From assembly GCA_963682055.1 (NCBI GenBank), contig OY821749.1, positions 31,441,631-31,505,630 of the forward strand: a stretch of 64,000 nucleotides of DNA. The letters are read 5' to 3'. A model generated the notes under the pieces. That model worked only from the letters and a program-made list of their open reading frames with translations. It searched no databases and had not been told where the DNA came from. The position numbers were made by a program, and so were the translations under genes. Shown here in pieces: positions 1-10,443 of the stretch; positions within the stretch are counted from its first letter, which is position 1, and each line of letters begins with the position of its first letter. The DNA comes from Primula veris. Taxonomy: Eukaryota > Streptophyta > Magnoliopsida > Ericales > Primulaceae.

Positions 1-325
1 AAGGGAGGCAAATAACTTAATAAATACGGAATATTACAAATTAAGAATGCATAGAAAAAATAAAATTAAACATCATTATTATTTGAATTCACTTCTTAGT
101 GTGGAACAAATTTAATTTAAATAAATAACTAAACAATCCCTTAAAGGTTTCAAAAGTTAAAAGACCCTAAAACTATGATAAAAAGAACAGTCTGAAATAT
201 CCCATCTCATCGAAGCTCTTAACATATCAAATACAACACCACTGGTGAAAAATGCACGAAAATGCATAACAACATCAGAAAAACCATTAGTTATTAACAT
301 ATTATAGGGAATCAACACGGAGTTC
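1..325. other. left-edge flank, 3' side of the AUG1 remnant
   Basis: AT-rich sequence with no reading frame I can support. It lies directly downstream of the stop codon of the antisense AUG1 remnant, so part of it is probably the old AUG1 3' UTR. That is inference from position only. Confidence 0.4.
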
Positions 326-644
326 TCAACCTGAAGTGGCAAGAGTTGAGTGGAAAACATCTTCAAGGTACTTTTCAGCAGCAGCATACTGCCTTTTCTT
401 GTCCTCGATTGTCCTGTCCAGATCCAACGAGTCAGGACATCACGAAAATTATAGGGAGAGAAAAAGAAGAGAGGGAGAGAGTCGAACATGGACTTACAGG
501 GGGAAGATCTTGGTAGCTTCTCAGGGTATCGAGGATGGGCTTTGTGTTCTTCTCAAGATCTTTCTTGTGCTCTGCCATTTCAACAAGGACACCGTGACTA
601 ATGTCCGGCATGTAACCAACACGATTAAGTACAGCCTGCTTATC
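326..644 (-). pseudogene. AUG1: AUG1 (augmin/HAUS subunit 1) 3'-end fragment, broken
   Basis: The minus strand encodes the C-terminal end of augmin subunit 1, a plant microtubule-nucleation (HAUS-like) factor. Codons from about 644 to 490 read DKQAVLNRVGYMPDISHG and on to a segment ending LRSYQDLPP. A GT..AG intron follows (GTAAGT donor just after DLPP), and a second exon at about 438-326 contains IEDKKRQYAAAEKYLEDVF and ends at a TGA. The family joins DLPP to a DKALAALAIEDKK-like stretch. Here the codons between DK and IEDKK are missing, a loss of about 20 bases by comparison with the family as I remember it, which throws the exon out of frame. Everything upstream of the DKQ codons is also missing, replaced by plus-strand calmodulin-binding-protein sequence. 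A non-functional remnant is therefore likely. Identification rests on remembered family sequence. Confidence 0.72.
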
Positions 645-689
645 AGGAGAATTTTAGTATCGAAAATTTTACAAAAATCTTTTATGAAT

Positions 690-1073
690 TTGCACAAGAA
701 TACATCATCATCAAACTATGTATCCAAGATGCAGAGAATACAAGCAAAAAACAAAGATCTTTTAGAAGAGAAAAAACCAAGAAACTGGGACAAGTTGATG
801 AAATTGATTCTCATGAAGAGGTCAATCAAAGCACTTGAAAAGGCAAGGAAATTAGAACCACGAGCACCACGTCATATACCGTTGGATCCAGAAAGTGAAG
901 ATGAGAAAATCGATCTGAAGCGTCGATTATTGGGTGAAAGGAAAAAAGCTGAGGAGTGGATGTTGGATTATGCGGTTCAACACGCAGTGACTAAATTGAC
1001 TCCCTATAGGAAAAGACGAGTTTCTATGTTAGTTGAAGCTTTTGAAGCAGTTGTTCCTTTGCCTCAAATTTAA
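690..1073 (+). CDS. plant calmodulin-binding protein, C-terminal exon or fragment
   Basis: The frame encodes the conserved C-terminal domain of plant calmodulin-binding proteins (CaM_binding, PF07839). It shows a Trp-Asp-Lys-Leu start, KRSIKALEKARKLEPRAPR, LDPESEDEKIDLKRR, ERKKAEEWMLDYAVQ, and the closing motif KRRVSMLVEAFEAVVP just before the TAA at 1071-1073. The basic, amphipathic stretches are those expected to bind calmodulin. The same frame is open back to 336, but the upstream part runs antisense through the AUG1 remnant and is not credible protein. A possible splice acceptor (GCAG, 731-734) would make 735-1073 a true last exon of a gene whose first exons lie left of the window, with the AUG1 remnant in its intron. 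The alternative is a captured gene fragment. I cannot decide between these here. Confidence 0.6.
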   Translation: MHKNTSSSNYVSKMQRIQAKNKDLLEEKKPRNWDKLMKLILMKRSIKALEKARKLEPRAPRHIPLDPESEDEKIDLKRRLLGERKKAEEWMLDYAVQHAVTKLTPYRKRRVSMLVEAFEAVVPLPQI

Positions 1074-2729
1074 GGTCGCTTGTTTTATATCGCTGAGGTA
1101 AAACTCTGGTTACCCGGTTTATCTAGATTTACTTTGTTTTAATCAAAATATACACTTTGAGGAAGTTGAAAGTCAGGTTGTTTGGTCGCATATCTTAAGC
1201 TGAGATAATGGTTTTCTGACTTTTCTAGAAGTTCGTAATAAAAATTGATGTTCCTAGCCTAAATCTTTTTGCTTTACCATATGCAACTTAAAACTTCTCC
1301 GATTCTTTCGCTTATTACGAGTTGTTTTAGCTAAAATTTCGAATCTCAGTTTTTTTAACTTCTTTTCTCTTAAGCTGTACTGTTATAGTTGGTCTACTTA
1401 AAAGCAATTTTTTGTATTTTCGGTGAAAAAATTTGCCAGAATCTTTTAGCTTAATGGAAAAGTGCTTTTACTCACCCTCAAATAGCCAGCTTATTGCGTA
1501 AACCTACAACCAAACAAACACCGCATATTGCTGGTTTCAAATTTCGCTTCCCCCCCCCCCCACCCACCCACCCACCCACCAAAGTCGTGTTGTGATGACA
1601 GTTGATGATCAAACAGGTTATTATATGATAAGTAAAACTGATCAAATATGTTTTTGTTTCTCATCGGTGTAGAGAATCGATGAAAAGCAGATTCAAGAGA
1701 GAAACATATGAATTTACTGCAGAAACTGAATCACCAACAGAGCAATTCAGAGATTGCATTTTTTGTTAGAATGTATTCAAGTATTTTAAAAAAGTACTGT
1801 TAGTGTTTGTCTCATGCCATTGATTATTTAGAAAAAAAGATTAAACAATGTAATTATAGTGTGGCTTGTGTTACTATGTGTTTATAAACATTACATTTAT
1901 ATGTTACGACATAATTTATGTCAGTTTTTTATGAATTAATTCCCCCATATTCATGAAAGTTCCTAGTACTTGCTCTAATTTTCTTTCATGTTCTGTATGA
2001 CCTATTCAACCAAACGTTAAAAACTTGAAAGTCTTAAACACTCATTATACGTAACTCACAAGTCTATTACAACTCTATTTGGCTATTTCCATCACATATA
2101 TAACGTTCTCAAGAATTAAGGATATTCACAATTCACATATTTTTCAGAAGAAAGAAAAAGAAAACTTTAGAATCGCAGGCCTTCACTACTACTTTTTCCC
2201 CACCGATTTCTACTATCCACGACCAAAAAAAGCAGAAGTCGATCCAAAAAACCCCAAAGCTGTGGAAAACAAAAGGCAACATTCCAAAAACCCCGAATAT
2301 GGTTGTTGTAAAACAAGTTATTATTCTCTTGATTCAAAGTATGTATATGGTTTATTGGTTAGTATCATATCAAAACAAAAGAATTAATTATATATAAAAA
2401 AATGTAAACAACTCATTTCGCTTGTTATTGTAGTACAAAACCAGTCTTATTATCAACTTCAATTATATTTCACTAAAATCATATGTTTTTTTATTTATTT
2501 ATTGTATAAGTATATTATTCTATTTATTTTACATGTGTATGTATTAATAATTGATGGGATAAATCAAAACTTTACAATGTGAACAAAATATTAATCATGA
2601 TCGTTTTATGTACTAAACGACTTATATATTTTGATTCACGTTCAGTTCATTAAATATTCAACGAGCATGAACATTACACATGACTCGAACACGAATTTAA
2701 CCGTGAAAAGTTCGAAGCATTATCACCCT
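1074..2729. other. AT-rich spacer, no supported gene
   Basis: This lies between the calmodulin-binding fragment and the CACTA element. It starts with the probable 3' UTR of the fragment. A 102-codon open frame at 2079-2387 contains an aromatic-rich run (HYYFFPTDFYYPRP) but matches no family I recognise and has no gene context, so I do not call it. Confidence 0.5.
1550..1580. repeat. poly-C / (CCCA)n microsatellite
   Basis: A run of twelve C is followed by four to five CCCA units. Simple-sequence repeat with strong strand asymmetry. Confidence 0.95.
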
Positions 2730-4609
2730 ACTCACTATAAGAAATAGTTCCTATAGCAACAGAAAAAAAAAAAAAAAGGACCCGAATTATGTTGCTGATT
2801 AGCAACAGATTACCAACAAAATAGTAACACAAATTGTATGAACCATTTAGTAACAAAATTAACAACAAATTTGCAACAAACATTTTGCAAGACTGTAATT
2901 TGTTGCTAAAAACGTGTCAAAAATTTTCTCACGAAACTAGCAACAAAATTACCATCACTTTAGTAACACAGACTCTTCAAAAAATTAGCAACATAAAAAT
3001 ATGTTGCTATAGCTAAGAATTTACCTCTAATTGTAGATAGTAACTGAGTTGTATTATAATTTAGTAACATTATTTCCTTGAAGCTAACATATTATGACAT
3101 GTAACTAAAAAAAAATTAACAAAAAATATTTTATAAGTAGTAAATACATAGTAATCTTAAAAGATATCGTTTTACCAACTTGGCGGTGATGGCAGATGTT
3201 TGTTTGCTACGTATGCCTCTTCCATGTTTTGCAAGTTCGAGTGTGGTGGTTCTTATACTTAATTTACGGTCATATGATTGAATAAATGTCAACATTAGTT
3301 ATCACTGTGCACATAACTAAAACCAAAACGTTTGCGAAATCAAAGGCAGAGACAATGTTAGTATACTAATTCTACAATATCCTTACAAACGAAATAGAAA
3401 AAAACTAGACCAAATGTGTTATCCCTTTGAAATTATGGACCAAGTCCACACTTAATTCCCTTGTACAATAGACGAAATGCTAACAAAATCTATATTTTCT
3501 TTAATAGTCCTTGCAAACAAATCAATACTCTAAATGGTAGTTGAAATTAAATAACTACCACCCTTAGTTTACATTTAAGCTTATTTAGGATCCTATATAT
3601 TCAATGAAGATAGTAATGGACCTTCGATATAAATGTATCTCAATTCAAAACGATGTTTCCTAATGAAAAGTGATGAAAATGGCCCTTTCATTATATTTTA
3701 TTTAAACATAACATTCATTTATTTGTTGATTACCGTTGTTGTGGAAAAAACTACTTTTTATATATTCAATTTAAGACGCATTTTTTGTTACAAAAATTAT
3801 GCTAAATGAATAACAATGTATAATGCAAATTAAAATGAACATATATAAAAGTTGGATGTATTGACGGTTAAATCCATTTGAGATTTATTTGACCGAGAGG
3901 AGTTTATCAGCAGACTAATTGATTCCATTGGTTCCCCCCCTAAACAAGCAATGTGTATGGACGTAATTAAACATTAAACCCTAAACTCCAAAGAGAACTC
4001 ATCACACGAATAGTTTTGTTCAAGTATCAATCGTTTGATAGTCGAAAATGGAAAAAAGTTCGTAAGCAATACAATATTAGCGATGTTAAAACCTCAAAAT
4101 TAATATGATCCATTCATATTGGCTATGCAAGCTAATCAATTGAGTTTCATTCTTAAGTCATTGAACATCCTAATGTTGGATCATAAGACATGAAGGCATT
4201 TGAATATATATATTTATGAAGGAATTGGACACCAAGGTATAAAATCGGAATATATAGGTTTCGTGGCATTAAATGCTAATGATTCCGAACTAGGTTATCA
4301 AATTAATATAGATAAAAATGATAAGGACGCAATTTATTAACAAGCTCATTAGATTCGGGCGGTCAAGATGAACACAAAAATTAACGAAGAGTACTTATGT
4401 GTGTACTAAGAAAAAATGATTTGTAATAAATAAAAAAAGTATGCCTTATAATGTAAAAATTTCATGACTTTGTAAAAAAAAAGACATTTGAAAAAATTGG
4501 CGAGTGACAATTGTTTCCCCCTTAATATTATTAAAATTTCCTAAACACTTAATTTCATTTTCCCCCTTCTTTTCTTCATCAACAAGTGACTCAAAATTTA
4601 ATACTATGA

Positions 4610-4660
4610 TACAACTTTCTCTCTCTCCCTCTCTCTCTCTCTACCTCACACACACACCAC
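4610..4660. repeat. CT-rich / CA microsatellite inside the CACTA element
   Basis: CT dinucleotide tracts are followed by a short CA run. A second CT-rich stretch lies at about 5238-5286 and ends in a good splice-donor sequence (GTAAGTATTT). Together they look like the 5' leader of a captured gene, but this is inference. Confidence 0.6.
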
Positions 4661-5683
4661 ACAAAACAAAACCCATATCTAATTAGCGGCCGCTCAACTA
4701 TCTTATAACCATATTATGTTAGTTTTATCATGATTATTGTGTATTAAGTGGTCTATAATTATGAAAATATATATTCATTTCCCCCAATTCGTGTGTGTTT
4801 ATTTATTGTATAGACTAGTATGAATCTTATTATTTCATAATTCATGGTCTATTAACCTTAAATTTGTTATAAATTATGCTATTATACAACGGATTTTTAG
4901 CTTTTTCCAGTTTTTTTTTCCGATTTAAAATCTTGTACATGTGTACTAAAGGTTCGTGTTTTACCAAATTAAGTGTTATTTCTGTAACTTTTCTCTTCAG
5001 GATTTCTTATTTCAGTTGGTGTGTTCTTGCCTTCTTGTATTATCTAAATTCTGAAACTTACCCCTAAATTTTGAGATCGTGAGTTATTAGATCTAACCAT
5101 TTACTAAATTGAAAATCCCATGTGAAATTGTTGTTATACCCTAAAAGAATGTCATTATGCCTCTTTACATTTGATACACTTAGGTGTTTTTTTAGTAATT
5201 AGGGTTAAATACATTCCCAAATCAATTAGTCCAACTCTTCTCTCTTTATGTATCTCTCTATCTCTCGTGTGTGCCTCTTTCTCTTGTAAGTATTTACCTA
5301 GGCCGGCCTAGCCTCTATATCTATCTCTTTAACACTTGTGTTGTGAATGATGTTGATCATACCCTGTTTGAGTGTGATTCTAATTGATTGAGTTTTAAGT
5401 TTTGCAGAGCAATTTATCAAGATTTGAAGTTATACCCTGCTTACCTTATTTGTCTATTCAGTAATTTTATCTTGTTTGAGTGTGATTTATCTGTTTAGTT
5501 TTGAAATTAATTTCAGACACTGTAGCATAGCTATATCTACATGATTTATTGTGTAACTATGTATATCATGTTTATGTTTCTTTTACAATGCCTTGGATTA
5601 TGTATATTGAGGGGAAAATGAGTTAAACCTGCTTAAAGTCTTGTAGCTTTTTGGATGAGAAATCAAAAGAACTCAAATTTAAG

Positions 5684-5757
5684 ATGATTGAGTCCAGCTA
5701 GTAAGCAAATTGTGAAAAGTTGATTGAGTTCAGCTAGTAAGCAAAATTGTGGAAAAC
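5684..5757. repeat. 37-bp tandem duplication inside the CACTA element
   Basis: Two adjacent, near-identical 37-bp units each begin TGATTGAGT and contain CAGCTAGTAAGCAAA. Neither codes for anything I can see. Confidence 0.85.
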
Positions 5758-5786
5758 TGAAACTCAATAAATCCCATGTGTTCTAA

Positions 5787-5924
5787 TTTTTCTTTTGCCT
5801 TAAGTTTCAATTTTCAAAACCAACAAACCTTAAGTTTTCTTTTGCTTAAGTGTCAATTTTGAAGACGAACAAACCTTAAGTTTTCTTTTTCTTTAGTGTC
5901 AATTTCCAAAACTAACAAACCCTA
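5787..5924. repeat. three tandem copies of a 46-bp unit inside the CACTA element
   Basis: Three degenerate copies run TTCTTTTGC, then GTCAATTTT, then AACAAACCTTAAG. They are diverged, so this is not a recent slippage product. Confidence 0.8.
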
Positions 5925-6037
5925 TCATTCCCTTTATATTGTCAAAGGTACTTGCGAAACTAAACAATCCAGCTTTTTGTTGATGTGCTTTTTTGTAAGC
6001 AATTAAATCCTAAATCTTTTTGTTCTTTTGTAAGGTT

Positions 6038-6401
6038 ATGGAAAGAGTAATTTCAATTGATGGCGGTTATTGTTTGAGCAGTTCTGGTGGCGTTGGTGTG
6101 GATCTGGCAATTACAACCTTTACACTTGTGACAGTTCCAATGGCGTATCAATTACCTAGGCAGACACTCCCGAGAACATCGATAGCGTGGAGGCTTCAAT
6201 CCTGGAAGATCCACCCTTAGTAGAAAGGAGAGGATCATCTAGTGCATATCTAATTGCTACAGTAGTTATAGAAGCTGCAGCCCTAATGTACCTGCGGCTC
6301 ATTATCGCGCCAACGCCACTGCTGCAGCTAAGATTGCAGCCGCCGATGGTGCTGCTTATGACACGTTTATGCATAATCTTGCGGATGTGTTGGCATTCTA
6401 A
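6038..6401 (+). pseudogene. decayed coding-like segment carried by the CACTA element
   Basis: The sequence is more GC-rich than its surroundings and looks coding, but no single frame stays open. One frame reads NYNLYTCDSSNGVSIT then a stop, then ADTPENIDSVEASILEDPP. A shifted frame gives SYRSCSPNVPAAHYRANA and ends ADGAAYDTFMHNLADVLAF before a TAA at 6399-6401. A plausible splice acceptor (TTTTGTAAG) sits just upstream of the ATG at 6038. The simplest reading is a captured host-gene fragment with one or more frameshifts. I do not recognise the protein family. Confidence 0.4.
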
Positions 6402-7076
6402 GACTTATGTAATTGTTTTGACGGTAGTTCTATAGCAATAGAACAAAAGCAGTGGCTTAACTTGTAGGCGAAAAGTTTGAAATGTTTTGGTATTGTAGGT
6501 TGAATGATTGGAGTTGTAAAATTTTGGTTTAACTTTTTAATTAGTTAATGATAAATATTGTTCTATTAATGCTAAAAATGCAGATTACCAGCAATTGAAT
6601 TGTAAACTTATTTTTTTTTTAATTACCAGAGCAAAGAATAGCTACATTATTGTAGTGACAAAGTAGCAACACAAAATTATCTCTGTGATAAATACATAAT
6701 ATAAATAGTAACATAATACAAACAATGATAGCTACAGATTTTTAAATATTAAAAGGAGATAGATCAACAATTTGTAGCAAACCCCTAACAAGAAATATTT
6801 ATGTTACAAAAGTGTTGCTTTTTACATCACAAAAATTGGTCTGGTAGTAACATACAAAATACAATTATGTTATTAATATAGCAACATAAAAACCATGTTA
6901 CTGTTGTGTTACTGGTACCAATCGTGTGTTGCTAAGTTTGTTGCTGAAATCTGCAACAAGTCAAACAATAGTATACTGTTTTTTTGTGCTAAACAGTTGC
7001 TAATATTTCATAACAGAAATAGCTTAAATAGCAACAAATATTTCTCTTGTTATATGGATTATTTCTTGTAGTGACT

Positions 7077-7557
7077 TATCATGCTATTAATATAAGTCAA
7101 CTCGAGAAATAAAGCTGTCAAATTTTGTCAATTATTTTCAAAAATTCTCCTATTCTAATTTACTAATTAATCATATACCATAATGCAATTCAAATACATA
7201 AATAACTAAACAAATATGTTACTTCTCTCACATACTCTATTACTCATTATATACAATTATTAATTTACTATATTCATTCTATCATTTTTTTTATTTTTTT
7301 TAAATTTTTTAATTCATTTATTTAGAATTATATTTATATACATATCGCAGATGTAACGCGTGGGTTGCGATTACTATTATAATATAATTATTTTATCATC
7401 AGTACAAAATAAAATTAGGAAGAGGAAATAAGTTCAAATTAAAATTGAATTTCCAACACACAAGTTTTGAAGTCTCAAATAATTATTTATATAAAAGCTA
7501 AACATGTCATTTTTTATGGATAAATAAAGGAAATTTATGGGTTCTCACTCTCTCTCT
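7077..7557. other. AT-rich spacer between the CACTA element and the DC1 gene
   Basis: No gene seen. The right part is presumably the 3' UTR of the minus-strand DC1 gene. A short CT run (about 7546-7560) overlaps the stop codon of that gene. Confidence 0.5.
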
Positions 7558-9974
7558 CTATACAGATCTACGTTGCCACGTCACCATCGTGTAGCAATAT
7601 AGATGAACCCTGAAGTTACAAGGTATACATTCAAGCCCAATACCTCCACACATATTCCTCATCAAAGGTTCACCACATTTGCTGCAGCGACTGCAATCGT
7701 AAGTACATGAAATCGTAGTAAGCTTGTGTTCGTGTCTGTAGCCATCCATCTGAGACTTTCCGAACTTGATATTTGAACATTCCCCAGCCAAAATCATGCA
7801 TTGCATATGAGCGAATTGATCAGCATAGACACAATGGTAGTACCACTGTTTTGGGTTTAGCTCTTTCAGACATATTTCACATATATATTCGTCATCATGA
7901 TTTTCAAACGGAGAATATTTTAATTTGAAGGGCTCTGATTTCCCGTACCTATGCTTTATGACACCTGGTGCCATAGCACATATACAGCATAATACGAAGC
8001 TACATGTGTTGCATTTTAGGATATACTTAGAATTCCAACCACATGCAGTACAGGTCATCCCTGAGTCGGCTACTGGTACAAGGCTAAGGTGGTGCTTGTG
8101 ACCTTCGTGGTATACAGTTCCTTGTAATAATAAAGCACACTTTAAGTCAACCCTAAAAGATAGACAATCAGAGCAATCGTAGGCAAATGAATTGCAATAT
8201 TGTCTGCAGCAATAACAAGGGATGCAATATTGTCTGTCCCCTAGGACGAGTTGGTGTTCAGGGTGCAGTGGATGGCGAATCTGTTTGGGTAAATCAGTAC
8301 AACACTTGTGTAGGAAATAATCACAATCAACACAACCGTAGGAGGGAGCCGATATTCGTATTGCACACGCTTCACATGTTTTATCAGTCGTTTCCTCGTC
8401 AATCAGGAACAATGGGTGCTCATGATTAAAATGATCGATCTTATCATCTTTATCAGCATCTCCTCCAATATAATTCCTAACAAACCGTGATATAAAATCC
8501 GTTGAATCTTGTTTTATGGGCAAACGCATTAGACTTTGACCATCGGTATCTTGATCCCTATAAGTTATAACACACCAAGTTAGTAATAAAAATCAAAGAA
8601 GATATCATCTTTATCGTCATCATTTTTAAATTCGTATTATATGGAAAATACATGGGTTATACACCCCATAAGTATTAGATTGACTAACCTTGACATTGAC
8701 GGTGATTGCATGGTTTCTGATCTTGCGCAACTTACATGGGAAAAAAACAGACAATCTGTGCAAGAATAAGTGCTTTGAAACATGAAGAGTGTAGCGTGAC
8801 AGATGTCACATTTTTGGCTGTGCTTTTTATATTTCAATGGCACTGACGGCAAAAGTGTAAGAAGATGGGGGTGATCACTGCATTTAACTGCGTCGGGTAC
8901 CAAGGTGCAGTTCTGGTGAACCCAAAAAGGGCAAACGCTACACTTGTAAGACAAACCTTCTTCCTCTTTCATACATATATGACAGGTAAAAGCAATCGGA
9001 ACCTGTAAGGAGATTAATGGATGTGGATGGCATTTATCTCGAATCATATGTGCTGCTGAAGCACATTTCATGTCCACATATAATAAACATACGGAGCAAA
9101 TATAAGACATCCCTCCGTACACAATTATTTCTCCACACAAACTGCATTGTACCCGGGAATCATCATTCTTAAGGAGTGTGAGAGGGTGTTGTGGATCCAG
9201 GGGGTGGTCCAATGCACTTGCTAGTTCGGCGCATACCTTATGCAAGAAGAATCGACACTCTCCGCAACAGTAGAAAGGGCCAAAGATTTCTGTCCGACAC
9301 CAATTGCATTTTATTTTCACGTTTAAATGATCAATACCATCTTCAGTTTTGAGCTCATTAGCCAGGAGAGTCAAAGTATGGTTGTGGGAGAAATGTTGCA
9401 GCTTTATCAATGGATATGGATGGTCAAGATGGCTATGGTCAACCGTGTCAGCCTGCATGGTACAGCTTTGGTGAACCCAAAAGGGACAACTGTAACACTT
9501 GTACGACAGCCCTTTATCCTTTTTCCGACAAATATGACAGACGAAAGCAATCGGAACCTGTAACGGAGTTAACGGATGTGGATGACATTTATCTTTAATC
9601 TTATGTGTTGCTGAAGCACATGTCATATCCAAATCAAATGAGCATTCGGAACAATGGTAAACAAACTGGGATCCAGTTTCTCTACACGAATCGCATCTAT
9701 AAATATTACCAGGATAAGGAGAACACTCAAGGAGGACAAGAGGGTGTTCCGGGTGCAAGGGATGGTCCAATCCACTCGGTAGTTCGGCGCAAACTTTATG
9801 TAAGAAGTATTTGCACTCCCCACAACTGTAGAAAGGGCCAGAAATCAGCATCGAACACCCATTGCATTTAATATATGCCTCTGGATGATCATCACCACCA
9901 TTAATTTTTGACTGTTCAACTTTGAGAGTCAACATATGTTTATGGAAGGAATGTTGCAACTCTTTCCCCTCCAT
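7558..9974 (-). CDS. DC1-domain (Cys/His-rich C1) protein, two coding exons, 761 aa
   Basis: Exons are 9974-8689 and 8557-7558 (2286 bp, in phase). The intron starts GTTAGT and ends TTATAG, and the join restores SMSRDQDTDGQSLMRL across the boundary. The protein is built from about twelve C1-like zinc units of the plant DC1 type (PF03107). Each has an HxH pair, CxxC pairs and a closing HxxC, for example CNGCSMLISGPFYSCGEC followed by FLHKVC. Units 1-3 and 4-6 are clearly related triplets, so the first exon arose by internal duplication. Plant DC1 proteins are a large, mostly uncharacterised family linked to zinc or lipid-messenger binding and stress responses; no catalytic residues are expected. 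I chose the ATG at 9974 because MEGKELQHSFHKH resembles usual family starts. An in-frame upstream extension exists (see the separate entry), so the true start is not fully certain. Confidence 0.88.
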
Positions 9975-10440
9975 GTCTTTCTCCAGATATTTTCTAGATA
10001 TCGGTTCTGCCTGTTAAGTGGCAAATTACAAATTATCATATCTATAACTTCTCGACTGATAATTGCGGAATGATGGCTTCTGAAGTCGGTAACTTCAAAA
10101 GCTTCTCGAGGTAGTTACTAAGCTTCTGAAATATCATTTTACAAATTAATTCTAAAAAGGGAGTACCGGAGTTCGAGCACCGCTAATGTTTCGAAATTTA
10201 TATTCGGGTAAAAGTGTAATTATATTCCCCGCTAATGTTTCGAAATTTATATTCGGGTAAAAGTGTAATTATATTCGGGTCGGGTCGAGTTTTAACCAGT
10301 AAAAGTGCAACTTAAAAAAGTATAAGCTAAGGACATACCTTGTGAAAAGCGTAATCTCGGCAGATAAAAGAAGGACACGAAATTGGTTTAAAGAAGCCTT
10401 GACCTTTGTAATTTAAAGTTAGGATCTTCAGATATGAAAA
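9975..10440 (-). other. possible upstream exon of the DC1 gene, probably a remnant
   Basis: Reading leftward, codons 10440-10339 encode KILTLNYKGQGFFKPISC, then PSFICRDYAFHK, ending at a good donor (AAG/GTATGT). An acceptor (AACAG) at 10011 then leads, in phase, through AEPISRKYLEKD into the ATG at 9974. The join keeps the frame, which suggests a real old exon. However, it has no start codon, and an in-frame TAA sits at 10441-10443. Either an ATG-bearing exon lies further upstream, or this is now 5' leader or a dead extension. Confidence 0.4.
10181..10276. repeat. 49-bp tandem duplication
   Basis: Two nearly perfect adjacent copies begin CGCTAATGTTTCGAAATTT. They lie inside the candidate upstream intron of the DC1 gene. 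Confidence 0.92.
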
Positions 10441-10443
10441 TTA

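Larger units (their letters stand above)
2733..7073. mobile_element. CACTA (En/Spm-type) transposon, non-autonomous, 4341 bp
   Basis: The left end reads CACTATAAGAAATAG and the right end is the reverse complement of CACTACAAGAAATAATCC, the terminal motif of plant CACTA elements. Both sides are flanked by the same three bases, ACT (2730-2732 and 7074-7076), matching the 3-bp target duplication of this superfamily. For about 300 bp inside the left end and 450 bp inside the right end there are many short GCAACA/TGTTGC-type motifs in both orientations, as expected for subterminal transposase-binding repeats. I see no TNP1/TNP2-like transposase frame, so the element would depend on a helper in trans. 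The interior holds CT-rich tracts, small tandem repeats and a decayed coding-like segment near 6038-6401. Confidence 0.88.

Noticed and set aside
336..690. Upstream half of the plus-strand frame that continues into the calmodulin-binding domain
   Set aside because: It is the antisense of AUG1 exon sequence, so open by chance.
2079..2387. 102-codon frame with HYYFFPTDFYYPRP
   Set aside because: No family recognised, low-complexity Lys-rich context, no splice or promoter support.
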